Source: JANWXD01 sp035575135 (lineage in GTDB: Bacteria; Acidobacteriota; Terriglobia; Bryobacterales; Bryobacteraceae). Taken from it: a DNA stretch of 64,000 nucleotides. The notes beneath the pieces were generated by a model. That model had not been told where the DNA came from, made no database searches, and saw only the letters and a program-made list of their open reading frames with translations. Both the position numbers and the translations under genes were made by a program. Below are positions 44,101-51,399 of the stretch, piece by piece. The first letter of the stretch is position 1; each line of letters opens with the position of its first letter. The stretch is from assembly GCA_035575135.1 (NCBI GenBank), contig DATLYE010000053.1:46262-110261 (forward strand). Reading direction: 5' to 3'.

Positions 44101-45109
44101 GCATATCTCAGGTCGCGCAGCCAACGTCAACAACAAGGAGGCACTGTACGAATTATCGCCGCTGACAAGGTGGCGCATCGGGGGTGGAAGCCTGGTGCCC
44201 TTGGACACTGACGTTCCGGAGACGCCGGTCTTCGGACTGCAGCCGACGGGGAAAGGGACCTTCGAACTATCTGCAATCGGTTTTTCCGATCTGACAAACA
44301 CGCGGACGATCACGGCGGCAACGCTCACTGTGCACTATTGGAGCGAACTGGCAAGCCCGAGCCAGTATGCACTTGCATCGGACGTGACTCCCACTGACAA
44401 TCTGATCGAGCTCAACCTGCCGGGCCATGCGCAGCCGCAGACTGTCGTTCAAATTGGAAGTGAGGTTATGCAAGTGACGGCCGTTACGAATGCGAGGACG
44501 CGATATGAAGTTGTGCGCGGTTTCCACGGGACGGCGCCCGTCTCTCACAGTGCTGGCGAAAAAATTTACCATCTGCGGCAAAAAGTGTTTATCATTCCTT
44601 TCGTCCGAGATTTCTTTGGCAGTCCGGCCAGCGGGGCTTTCAGTTATCCTATTTTTCTGCCAGATGTACGCATTGCCAGCGCCGAACTATTCGTTACGAA
44701 CATGCGGGGTAACAGCCAGACGGCGGTGGCGGCTTTCACGGACTCCCCTGAAGGCGGGCTGCGGACGCTTTCAGGGGGACAGCTGTCGATTCAAGTCGAG
44801 GGTTACCTGGCGGCGCAGTCGGACGTGGCGCCCCCCCTTGTCGTCGAGGAATCCCATGCCGTCCGGGACATCTTTGCTGTTCTCCGAGAGGGTCCGTCCG
44901 GGGGAGCGGTAACCCTACAACTGAGACAAGGCAGCGAACCGTATTGCACTCTAGTGATACCGGCGGCCGCACGAATTTCGAACATCGTCAGCGGGTTCGG
45001 GCTGCCGCCCTTGCGGGCCGGCGCCGAAGTCAGCCTGGACATCCTCGCGACGCCGCAAGGGGCTGGGAGTTTTCCGGGGCGAGATCTTACGGTTACAATT
45101 CGACTTTAG
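41198..45109 (+). CDS. Fused tail-tip (gpL/DUF2163-like) and hub (gpJ-like) protein
   Basis: This 1303-residue protein begins with a DUF2163/lambda gpL-like tail-tip domain (TDTPLFLVECELVSGERLHW) holding Cys156, Cys185, Cys207 and Cys214; in lambda gpL the corresponding cysteines bind a 4Fe-4S cluster, and the last pair keeps the same six-residue spacing. The middle resembles hub proteins (GWRLEEIDLPSFSRAAAVC, then SVAEIVRGIQAGSRLYLVQG). Later come a fibronectin III-like stretch near 745-840 (AGQTFYYAVSALFAGGSESP) and beta-rich domains. In lambda and RcGTA these functions are separate proteins. No NlpC/P60 peptidase domain was seen. Confidence 0.78.
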   Translation: MSTIAQIKEQEVTDTPLFLVECELVSGERLHWSTHEVTFQGERYEARILRHNFFEIRADSEAGADGSARIVLTLANADSRLSQVERSTGWKGSRVVVRFAFFDLGTGQPVSEASVIFRGVAQAPDEITESTLRLTVGSRFNLQRVLLPEVRIQRRCPWRFPATPEQRIEALDGGIEGKYSLFYRCGYSPDVPGGVGNLNGSELFTTCDFTRSACEQRGMFDVDSRGNITRRFGGIEFVPSSIVVRSHGERGFHYAAVKENEARYNDFVPLVYGTAWYAPPIVFARNDGNLTRLEVLLGIGEMQGVLKVLVNDLDIPEGRPGTDMTATGWYHVVSLGARTGAFNPDFEGGDPYGSMAVLSVVVPNRVNDGQTLPRIQVLAQGVKLSQYDAQGNYIGEIFDNNPAWVLLDVLRRSGWRLEEIDLPSFSRAAAVCAELIPASDLYGNPVLVPRFQCNLVLRRRRSVAEIVRGIQAGSRLYLVQGDDGKLQVRIEDTLARQQPDRFPGSNSVSPLDGGWPAYEFGDGTFGFSGILRTGGGEPSLRVWSRGTAETPNRVTVEFQDALNEYQQDSLSLVDPEDVLRVGQEVSMPLPALGIPNPSQAARAAQLILDKAIRGNTYVEFETSVRGVGLKPGDLITLTYLKEGFQRQPFRIKTIAPGINYRTARITAQIHDDAWYQDAPPEGASGAGRQPGYEVGLPRPLIGLVLDADGDPQFEVQERVDETGDGRMTVWIRAGFAVPPKPGAGMRSVPMVSLSPLVETVGGTLPAGQTFYYAVSALFAGGSESPLSFVIPARISSASNTNSVRLVGLRFPPGTTGFNVYRGSTPALMYRIAANQTPAAEFTDTGLAILLEAPPDENFDHANFYWRFEQLPEHQATIYGPFTIGNDSLAMPVNGYRQSVVRITKGKGAGQERIITHNDATTLTLDKPWSVEPDGTSRFVVAEATWHFGATTRTSPVEFEVPNRIGATLHISGRAANVNNKEALYELSPLTRWRIGGGSLVPLDTDVPETPVFGLQPTGKGTFELSAIGFSDLTNTRTITAATLTVHYWSELASPSQYALASDVTPTDNLIELNLPGHAQPQTVVQIGSEVMQVTAVTNARTRYEVVRGFHGTAPVSHSAGEKIYHLRQKVFIIPFVRDFFGSPASGAFSYPIFLPDVRIASAELFVTNMRGNSQTAVAAFTDSPEGGLRTLSGGQLSIQVEGYLAAQSDVAPPLVVEESHAVRDIFAVLREGPSGGAVTLQLRQGSEPYCTLVIPAAARISNIVSGFGLPPLRAGAEVSLDILATPQGAGSFPGRDLTVTIRL

Positions 45110-45121
45110 CCAGACGGAAGG

Positions 45122-46384
45122 TTGAGTTCGCAGAGGGATCGCGGTATCCTTGAACGTTCCGGCGTGATCCTGGCCCAAAAAGTTTCCAAAGCCTATCACC
45201 TGTACCGACGCCCGATCGACCGGCTGCTTGAGGCGTTGTCGCCTGCGGCGCGGCCCCGGCGTGGGGAGTTCTGGGCTCTGCGCGAAGTCACGCTTTTTGC
45301 GGACCGGGGTGAGTTTGTCGGGATTGTAGGGCCAAACGGATCCGGTAAGAGCACGCTGCTGCAAGTCCTGAGCGGCATTGTCCAGCCCACTACCGGGCGA
45401 GTGTACGCTAAGGGACGGGTCGCCGGATTACTTGAACTCGGCGCCGGCTTCAACCCTGAGTTCACGGGCAGGGAGAACGTGTATCTCAACGGCGAGATCC
45501 TGGGGCTGTCACGGCGCGATGTCGATCGGGTGTTTCCGGCGATCGAGGCCTTCGCGGAGGTCGGCGAGTTCATTGACCGTCCGGTCAAGGAGTACTCTGC
45601 GGGGATGTACGTGCGCCTGGCGTTTTCTACTGCTATTCATGTCGATCCCGACACCCTGATCGTGGACGAAGCGCTCGCCGTGGGCGACGCGATCTTCGCC
45701 AATCGGTGCATCCGCAAATTTGAAGAATTAAAGCGCCGGAATGTAACCGTGCTGTTCGTATCGCACGATCTCGGGTTGGTCAAGCGTCTGTCGGACCGCG
45801 CAATCCTCATGCTGGAAGGTCGCATTGCAGCTGAAGGTCCGCCCGGAGAAGTCATTAACCGCTACGTTGGGATGGTTCTTGAGCGGCAGCGGGGGGAGCT
45901 CGACCGAGAAGCAGAGCGCGATCCGGTGCCGCAAGGATCGTTTCGGCATGGGGACGGCACGAGCCGGCTGATCGAAGTGGAGCTGCTCGGACCATGTGGA
46001 ACTCCCGTGCGCACGATCCGGCACGGCGAGCGGGTGTCCGTGCGCGTGCGCGCCCAATACTATAAACGGACCGAGCGACCCGTGGTGGGAATCCTCATCC
46101 GCAACCGCCTGGGCATGGATGTCTTCGGCACCAACACCAGGTTGGAGGGATGCGATCTGGGGCCCGTTGAAGCCGGGCAGGAACTTTTGGTGGAATTCCG
46201 GTTTGCATGCCTGCTGGCGCAACAGGAGTATACACTCACGGTAGCCACGCAACACTGGGATGGTTTCAGTCAAGATTGGAGAGACGACGTGCTGGCTTTT
46301 TCCGTCATTGATCCCAGAGGGGGGGCTGGTGTGGCCAGTTTACCGACGCAAGTGACATGGCGACAGGAGCCAACGCTCAGCTGA
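45122..46384 (+). CDS. ABC transporter ATP-binding protein, Wzt-like with C-terminal substrate-binding domain
   Basis: This 420-residue ATPase resembles Wzt, which powers export of O-antigen-type polysaccharides. The nucleotide-binding domain has Walker A GPNGSGKST, EYSAGMYVRLAFS as the signature, Walker B TLIVDEALAVGD and the switch His in FVSHDLGLV. Residues 270-420 form a Wzt-C-like beta-sandwich (VVGILIRNRLGMDVFGTNTR, LEGCDLGPVEAGQELLVEFR) that would bind the glycan end. No membrane permease (Wzm) is nearby. TTG at 45122 is 12 bases after the tail hub gene; GTG at 45164 is an alternative start. Its last 28 bases overlap the next gene. Confidence 0.83.
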   Translation: MSSQRDRGILERSGVILAQKVSKAYHLYRRPIDRLLEALSPAARPRRGEFWALREVTLFADRGEFVGIVGPNGSGKSTLLQVLSGIVQPTTGRVYAKGRVAGLLELGAGFNPEFTGRENVYLNGEILGLSRRDVDRVFPAIEAFAEVGEFIDRPVKEYSAGMYVRLAFSTAIHVDPDTLIVDEALAVGDAIFANRCIRKFEELKRRNVTVLFVSHDLGLVKRLSDRAILMLEGRIAAEGPPGEVINRYVGMVLERQRGELDREAERDPVPQGSFRHGDGTSRLIEVELLGPCGTPVRTIRHGERVSVRVRAQYYKRTERPVVGILIRNRLGMDVFGTNTRLEGCDLGPVEAGQELLVEFRFACLLAQQEYTLTVATQHWDGFSQDWRDDVLAFSVIDPRGGAGVASLPTQVTWRQEPTLS

Positions 46385-47841
46385 GGGCAGCGGCCGACCG
46401 AGGCTTTTTCGGCCATCCGAGAGGTCTCGCGACTCTGTTCATGACAGAGTTGTGGGAGCGGTTCAGCTACTACGGAATGCGGGCTCTCCTGATTCTGTTC
46501 ATGACGGCGCCTCCAGAGGCGGGCGGTCTGGGTTTCGATGTCGCCAAGGCCGGAGCGATTTATGGACTGTACACGGCGATGGTTTACTTGCTCAGCCTGC
46601 CCGGCGGCTGGGTCGCAGACCGCCGGCTGGGACAGCGCCGCGCGGTCCTCTGCGGCGGGATTGTCATCGCGGCGGGGAATTTATTCCTCGCGATTCCGTC
46701 TCTAGCCACTTTCTATTCCGGCCTCATCCTGGTGGCTTGCGGGACGGGTTTGTTGAAGCCCAACGTGAGCGTCATGGTCGGGCAACTGTACGATGCAGCG
46801 GACCCGCGCCGGGATGCGGGATTTTCCATTTTCTACATGGGCATCAACGTTGGGGCATTCCTTGCACCCTTGGCGTGCGGATATCTGGGACAGAGGATCA
46901 ACTGGCACTTGGGATTCGCTCTGGCGGGCGCCGGCATGCTGCTGGGACTGACGCAGTACGTGGCAGGGTCAAGGCACCTGGGAAAAGCGGGATTACCAAC
47001 ACAAAGGAATAAGAATGTGCCACGCACGGCGGTAACCAAACGGCTTGCTTTTCTCTTTGTCGCCGCCGGCGCGCTGGCTTTAGCTCACGTTGCCGGCTTG
47101 GTCCGCTTCACGGCGCAAGCACTTTCAGACGCCTTAGGGATCTTGCTGGCATTCGTCGTTGTTGGCTTTTTCGTTTGGGCGCTTTTCCTCGGAGATTGGA
47201 CTCGCGAGGAACGCCGGAGACTGATCGTCGTAGGTGTGCTTTTTCTCGCGTCAACGATTTTTTGGGGCGTCTTCGAACAGGCCGGATCCACACTCAACCT
47301 CTTTGCGGAGCGCAACACGGATAAGACCATCTTTGGATTCTCCTTTCCGGCAAGCTGGCTTCAGTCGTTGAACGCTCTGTTTATCGTCGCGCTCGCACCG
47401 GTGTTTGCGTGGCTGTGGATGCGACTGGGGCCTCGTGAGCCCTCCAGTCCGGCGAAATTCGCCTGGGGGCTGACGGCTGCGGGGCTGGGATTCCTCGTGC
47501 TCGCCGCGGGAGCTTCCTTAACCGAAGAGGGTATTCGGATAAGTCCTCTGTGGCTCGTGGCGGTATACCTGCTTCACACGGCAGGCGAATTATGCCTGAG
47601 TCCTGTAGGCTTGAGCGCTATGACCAAGCTCGCTCCGGCCCGTATTGGAGGGCTTGTGATGGGAGTCTGGTTCCTTTCCATTTCGGTCGGTAACTATATT
47701 GGCGGACGCATAGCCGCCTTGTACGAAGCCCTCCCGCTTCCGGCGCTGTTCGGAGTCGTGGGCGCAACCGCTGTCGGCGCCGGGATGATAATGGCCCTGC
47801 TGGCAGGCCCCATTCGTAAGCTGATGGGAGACGTCAAATAA
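46357..47841 (+). CDS. POT/PTR-family proton-dependent oligopeptide transporter
   Basis: This 494-residue inner-membrane protein of the POT family imports di- and tripeptides with protons. The family signature ELWERFSYYGMRALL (ExxERFxYYG) is near residue 31, followed by GGWVADRRLGQRRAV, GTGLLKPNVSVMVGQLYD and the later FEQAGSTLNLFAERNTD. About 12-14 hydrophobic helices are seen. It starts inside the ABC gene (28-base overlap) and shares a base with the M24 peptidase gene, so peptide import and cleavage are coupled. Confidence 0.93.
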   Translation: MATGANAQLRAAADRGFFGHPRGLATLFMTELWERFSYYGMRALLILFMTAPPEAGGLGFDVAKAGAIYGLYTAMVYLLSLPGGWVADRRLGQRRAVLCGGIVIAAGNLFLAIPSLATFYSGLILVACGTGLLKPNVSVMVGQLYDAADPRRDAGFSIFYMGINVGAFLAPLACGYLGQRINWHLGFALAGAGMLLGLTQYVAGSRHLGKAGLPTQRNKNVPRTAVTKRLAFLFVAAGALALAHVAGLVRFTAQALSDALGILLAFVVVGFFVWALFLGDWTREERRRLIVVGVLFLASTIFWGVFEQAGSTLNLFAERNTDKTIFGFSFPASWLQSLNALFIVALAPVFAWLWMRLGPREPSSPAKFAWGLTAAGLGFLVLAAGASLTEEGIRISPLWLVAVYLLHTAGELCLSPVGLSAMTKLAPARIGGLVMGVWFLSISVGNYIGGRIAALYEALPLPALFGVVGATAVGAGMIMALLAGPIRKLMGDVK

Positions 47842-49010
47842 TGGATATCCCAGCGATCCAGGCGGCACTCCGCGATGAGAGGCTGGACGGATGGCTGTTC
47901 TTTGACCATCACCGGCGTGATCCTTTAGCGTACCGCATTCTCGGGCTTCGGCCGCCGCGGGAGCCCACACGGCGCTGGTACTACTTGATTCCTGCTGATG
48001 GGGAGCCGCAAAAGCTGGTTCACCGCATTGAAGAGGCCATGCTCGACTCGTTGCCCGGCAAAAAGCAAACGTATTCGAGCTGGCGGAGTCAAACCGAAGC
48101 CCTCCAGCAGATCCTGCATCGATGCCGACGAGTAGCGATGCAGTACTCGCCAAGATGCGCCATTCCTTATGTTTCGATGGTGGACGCGGGAACGGTAGAA
48201 CTTGTCAGCAGCTTCGGGGTCGAAGTTGTCAGTTCTGCGGATTTGGTCCAGTACTTCGAGGCGAGGTGGACCGAAGCCAAGCTCGCCGCCCACCTGCGCG
48301 CCGCCGCAATTGTGGATGAGGTGCGGGATAAAGCGTTCCGGCTTGTCGCGGAGAAGCTCTCAACTGGAGACACGACCACCGAGTGGGAGATAAAGAACTT
48401 CATCCTGGAACAGTTCTGCAAGCGGGGTCTCGTCACAGAGCATGGCCCGATTGTGGCCGTCAATGAAAACGCCTCCGACCCGCACTATGAACCGCAGCAA
48501 GACCGGCACCGCCCAATTCGGCGCGGAGACGTTTTGCTGATAGACTTATGGGCAAAACTCGACGAGCCAGGTGCGGTTTACTACGACATCACCTGGACCG
48601 CCTACTGCGGGAGAGAAGCACCCTCCGAAGTGGAAAATGTCTTCGACGCTGTTCGGGGGGCACGCGACGCCGCCGTGGCATACGTGCAGAAGGCTGTGGA
48701 CGAAGGGGACCCGCTCCGCGGATTCGAAGTAGACGACGTAGCACGACGGTTCATTTACGAGCGAGGTTACGGAGAGTATTTTATTCACCGGACAGGCCAC
48801 TCGATTGGAGAAGACGTCCACGGAACGGGCGCCAACATGGATAACTTTGAGACGCACGATGAGCGAAGGATCATTCCGTGGACATGCTTTTCCGTTGAGC
48901 CGGGGATTTATTTGCCGCGATTCGGCGTGCGGTCGGAGGTGAATGTCTTCGTGGGAGAACACGAGGCCAGGGTGACCGGAGAAGTTCAGCCCCGGCTGCT
49001 GCTGTTATGA
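47841..49010 (+). CDS. M24-family metallopeptidase (aminopeptidase P/prolidase-like)
   Basis: This 389-residue peptidase of the M24 fold should cleave Xaa-Pro or other N-terminal peptide bonds. An N-terminal creatinase-like domain comes first; in the C-terminal pita-bread domain the five metal ligands are visible: Asp in LLIDLWAKLD, Asp in VYYDITW, His in HRTGHSIG, Glu in FSVEPGIYLP and Glu in RSEVNVFV. There is no signal peptide, so it acts in the cytoplasm, apparently on peptides brought in by the preceding transporter. Its ATG overlaps that gene's TAA (TAATG) and its stop overlaps the next start (ATGA). Confidence 0.92.
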   Translation: MDIPAIQAALRDERLDGWLFFDHHRRDPLAYRILGLRPPREPTRRWYYLIPADGEPQKLVHRIEEAMLDSLPGKKQTYSSWRSQTEALQQILHRCRRVAMQYSPRCAIPYVSMVDAGTVELVSSFGVEVVSSADLVQYFEARWTEAKLAAHLRAAAIVDEVRDKAFRLVAEKLSTGDTTTEWEIKNFILEQFCKRGLVTEHGPIVAVNENASDPHYEPQQDRHRPIRRGDVLLIDLWAKLDEPGAVYYDITWTAYCGREAPSEVENVFDAVRGARDAAVAYVQKAVDEGDPLRGFEVDDVARRFIYERGYGEYFIHRTGHSIGEDVHGTGANMDNFETHDERRIIPWTCFSVEPGIYLPRFGVRSEVNVFVGEHEARVTGEVQPRLLLL

Positions 49011-50623
49011 TCCTGAACGTGCGGGCGGCAGGCGTGCTGGTTTTAGCGAAACTGGTCGCGGCGTCGGCGTCAACCCCCGTGGCGGACGTGCAGCTCGCCG
49101 ATGGCCATGGGGTGGTGGAATGGCTCTCGCCGTCCACGTTTCGCATTTGTCGCGATTGGGGAGAGAGCAGACGATGTCCCCCGCCAAGGGCGTCGCAGCA
49201 AGTGCAGGTCTTGCGCGCCGAGACGGAAACGAAAATCCGATTTGAGACCCGCTACCTGCGCGTCGAACTGGATAAACGAACGTGGGCGGTGGAGGTCTGG
49301 GATCGCGAGGGGGTTAGTATTCTGGAGGAACCGGAGGGGCCGAAGCCGACCTCGACTGGTTCCTCCGTAAGGCGCCGGGCCGATCTCAAGGAACGCTTTT
49401 ACGGGCTCGGAGCGCGGACAGAAGCCAGTGTCAACCTGCGCGGTCGCATCGTCGAGTCGGATCGTCCGTTCTTGATTTCAAGCCGGGGCTTCGGAGTATA
49501 CCATCCGAAACCGGCTCGATACGTTTTCGACCTAGCGGCCTCCGCTCCGGACGAGTGGTGCGTCACGGCATTGAACGAACCCGTATTTGAATACTGGTTT
49601 TACTACGGCCCCACCCCAAAGGAGATTCTCGAGGAGCACAGCGAGGTCGAGACTCCGCCGCCACCTCTGAGGCGGTGGGAACTGGGGATCCTGCAGCCAA
49701 CCCAGCTGCCTCGTGCAGGCTGGCGGCTGCCTGCGCCCAAAGACTGGGAAAGCTTGCGCAGCTCTATCCTTGCACTGGTTCACGGATCGCTTTCGGGTTT
49801 GCTGCTACCGGTGCTTGATCTCGGCCCATATGATACGGCGTCGCCGCTGCTGTTTGAGCGTGCAGCGCAACTGGCGTCCCTTGTACCGATTGTTGTGAGC
49901 GGGATCCCGGGCCCCCAAACGAGCGAAACGGCGGATATGATTACGCAGCTCCGCCAGCTCCGCCAGCGCTGGAGCCATTTCTTCCTGTCATATGCAGACG
50001 AGATTGTCGGCCGAGGGCTTCCGATTATCCGGCCCCTGCCGTTGCAGTTCCCTCTCGACGAGCAGGCGGCAAACGTTTCCGACCAATTCATGATCGGAGA
50101 CGAGCTGCTGGCGGCGCCGGTTTATGGCCCCGAGGGTTGCCGAAATGCCTACCTGCCGATGGGGATCTGGACCGAATGGCGCACGAACCGTGTGCACCAA
50201 GGCCGCCGCCAGATCGAATTGTGCGCGAGCGACGGCGAGGCGCCGCTACTAGTCAAGAACGGGTCTCTGATTCCGATAGAGTCTGATCAGGAAAAAGATT
50301 TATTGGAGCTGCACTATTTCCCAAAGCTTGCGGCTGAATTCTTCTTGGTGGAGCCGGAGCTCAATGATTACACGCAGCTTCACGCGGCGCCGGCCCTGGA
50401 TTCGCTACGACTCGAGATAGAGTCCAAGGTCACGCGCACCTACGAGTGGGTTCTTCACCATGTCTCGCGCGTGCGGCAGGTGACGAGCGACGGGAAAGCC
50501 TTGGTACTGGTTCCCGACCGAGCCGTGCTGGGGAACGGAAAGTGGACGCAGGAAGCCGAGAACTTGAGGGTGCGGATACAGGTAGCGGCGGGGAGCACCC
50601 GGGTGCTTTACGTCACTTTTTGA
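49007..50623 (+). CDS. Degenerate GH31-like protein (catalytic barrel mostly lost)
   Basis: This 538-residue protein starts like a GH31 alpha-glucosidase/xylosidase: a leader (VRAAGVLVLAKLVAASAS), an N-terminal beta-sandwich with ERFYGLGARTEASVNLRGRI and FLISSRGFGVYHPKPARYVF, and at the end the C-terminal sandwich DQFMIGDELLAAPVYGPEGC, AYLPMGIWTEW. Between them the TIM barrel is about 150 instead of about 350 residues, and no WxDMxE nucleophile or acid/base GDN motif is seen. It therefore should lack hydrolase activity and may bind glycans. It overlaps the M24 gene by 4 bases and closes the operon. Confidence 0.8.
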   Translation: MILNVRAAGVLVLAKLVAASASTPVADVQLADGHGVVEWLSPSTFRICRDWGESRRCPPPRASQQVQVLRAETETKIRFETRYLRVELDKRTWAVEVWDREGVSILEEPEGPKPTSTGSSVRRRADLKERFYGLGARTEASVNLRGRIVESDRPFLISSRGFGVYHPKPARYVFDLAASAPDEWCVTALNEPVFEYWFYYGPTPKEILEEHSEVETPPPPLRRWELGILQPTQLPRAGWRLPAPKDWESLRSSILALVHGSLSGLLLPVLDLGPYDTASPLLFERAAQLASLVPIVVSGIPGPQTSETADMITQLRQLRQRWSHFFLSYADEIVGRGLPIIRPLPLQFPLDEQAANVSDQFMIGDELLAAPVYGPEGCRNAYLPMGIWTEWRTNRVHQGRRQIELCASDGEAPLLVKNGSLIPIESDQEKDLLELHYFPKLAAEFFLVEPELNDYTQLHAAPALDSLRLEIESKVTRTYEWVLHHVSRVRQVTSDGKALVLVPDRAVLGNGKWTQEAENLRVRIQVAAGSTRVLYVTF

Positions 50624-50703
50624 GCATCTTTGAGCTCGAGGGGTTGCGCAGTCGCCCCCGGCATGATAGGCTTTTGCAGGGACACCCAGTGAGGAGGTCG
50701 GGC

Positions 50704-51237
50704 ATGAAACAGAGGGGTTGGATCCTGGCGGGGCTGTTGACCGCCGGAGTGCTGAGTGCGCAATCGCAGCCCGCGCCGACGCGGACGCATCTGAAAGTGG
50801 GCGATCTAGCGCCCGATTTCACCCTGCCTTCCACTAATGGCAAATTCACGCTGTCCGATTACCGCGGCAAGAAAATGGTCGTGCTGGCGTTCTTTTCGGC
50901 AGCGTTCACAGGCGGTTGAACGAAGGAGCTCAACGCGTACCAGGGTGGTATCGCGAAATTCGAAGGGATGGATGCTCAGGTCGTGGCCATCAGCACGGAC
51001 ATGCTACCGACACTCCGCCACTGGGCCGAGGAGATGAAACTCACTTTTCCGCTCGCCAGCGACTTCATGCGTGAGGTATCCAAGCTCTACGGTGTTCTGA
51101 TTCCGGAAAGGGGAATCGCCAACCGGACGACTTTCGTGGTTGATCGCGAAGGACGGATCCAGTATATCGAGGAAGGTTCCAGCGCGATTGACCCGACTGG
51201 CGCCGAGCAAGCCTGCACCCGGATTCGCGGCAAATAG
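50704..51237 (+). CDS. Peroxiredoxin (AhpC/TSA family), probable selenoprotein with Sec at residue 72
   Basis: Reading through the UGA at 50917-50919 gives one intact 177-residue peroxiredoxin. A signal-like start (MKQRGWILAGLLTAGVLSAQ) precedes VGDLAPDFTLPSTNGKFTLS and VLAFFSAAFTGG, then the UGA and TKELNAYQGGIAKFEGMDAQ. The UGA falls exactly at the peroxidatic Cys of the TxxC motif. C-terminal blocks (ISTDMLPTLRHWAEEMKLTF, GIANRTTFVVDREGRIQYIE) confirm the family; one Cys near the end (EQACTRIRG) may resolve. A SECIS-like hairpin follows the UGA. GAGGAGG at 50691-50697 precedes the ATG. It likely reduces peroxides in the periplasm. Confidence 0.85.
50934..50955 (+). promoter_or_regulatory. 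Bacterial SECIS-like element
   Basis: CGCGTACC (50934-50941) pairs with GGTATCGCG (50947-50955) as two 4-bp helices separated by one bulged T. The loop is AGGGT, with G at its second position as bacterial SECIS loops require. The loop starts 22 bases after the UGA, inside the 16-37 base window reported for such elements. Confidence 0.75.
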
Positions 51238-51256
51238 GAACAGTCTCCTCCCCGGT

Positions 51257-51282
51257 GGCCGGCGTCAATCGTCTCTCCGGCC
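51257..51282 (+). terminator. Weak hairpin after the peroxiredoxin gene
   Basis: GGCCGG pairs with CCGGCC across a 14-base loop in the 162-base gap between the peroxiredoxin and the convergent aldolase gene, followed by CTCTCTT. It may end one or both transcripts; the evidence is slight. Confidence 0.3.
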
Positions 51283-51399
51283 GGCTCTCTTACCGCATCA
51301 ACTATGGCAGCACTGCAGCCCCGACTCCGTCCCCGGTTCAGCCTGTCCCGGGCAACGCCTGCCGATCTCGCAAATCCGAACAGCAAGCTCGATGCCCGC

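Noticed and set aside
50917..50919. Interpretation of the peroxiredoxin as a frameshifted or nonsense pseudogene
   Set aside because: The phase is unbroken, the UGA replaces exactly the catalytic Cys codon, and a fitting SECIS-like hairpin follows; a chance nonsense mutation is less likely, though not excluded.
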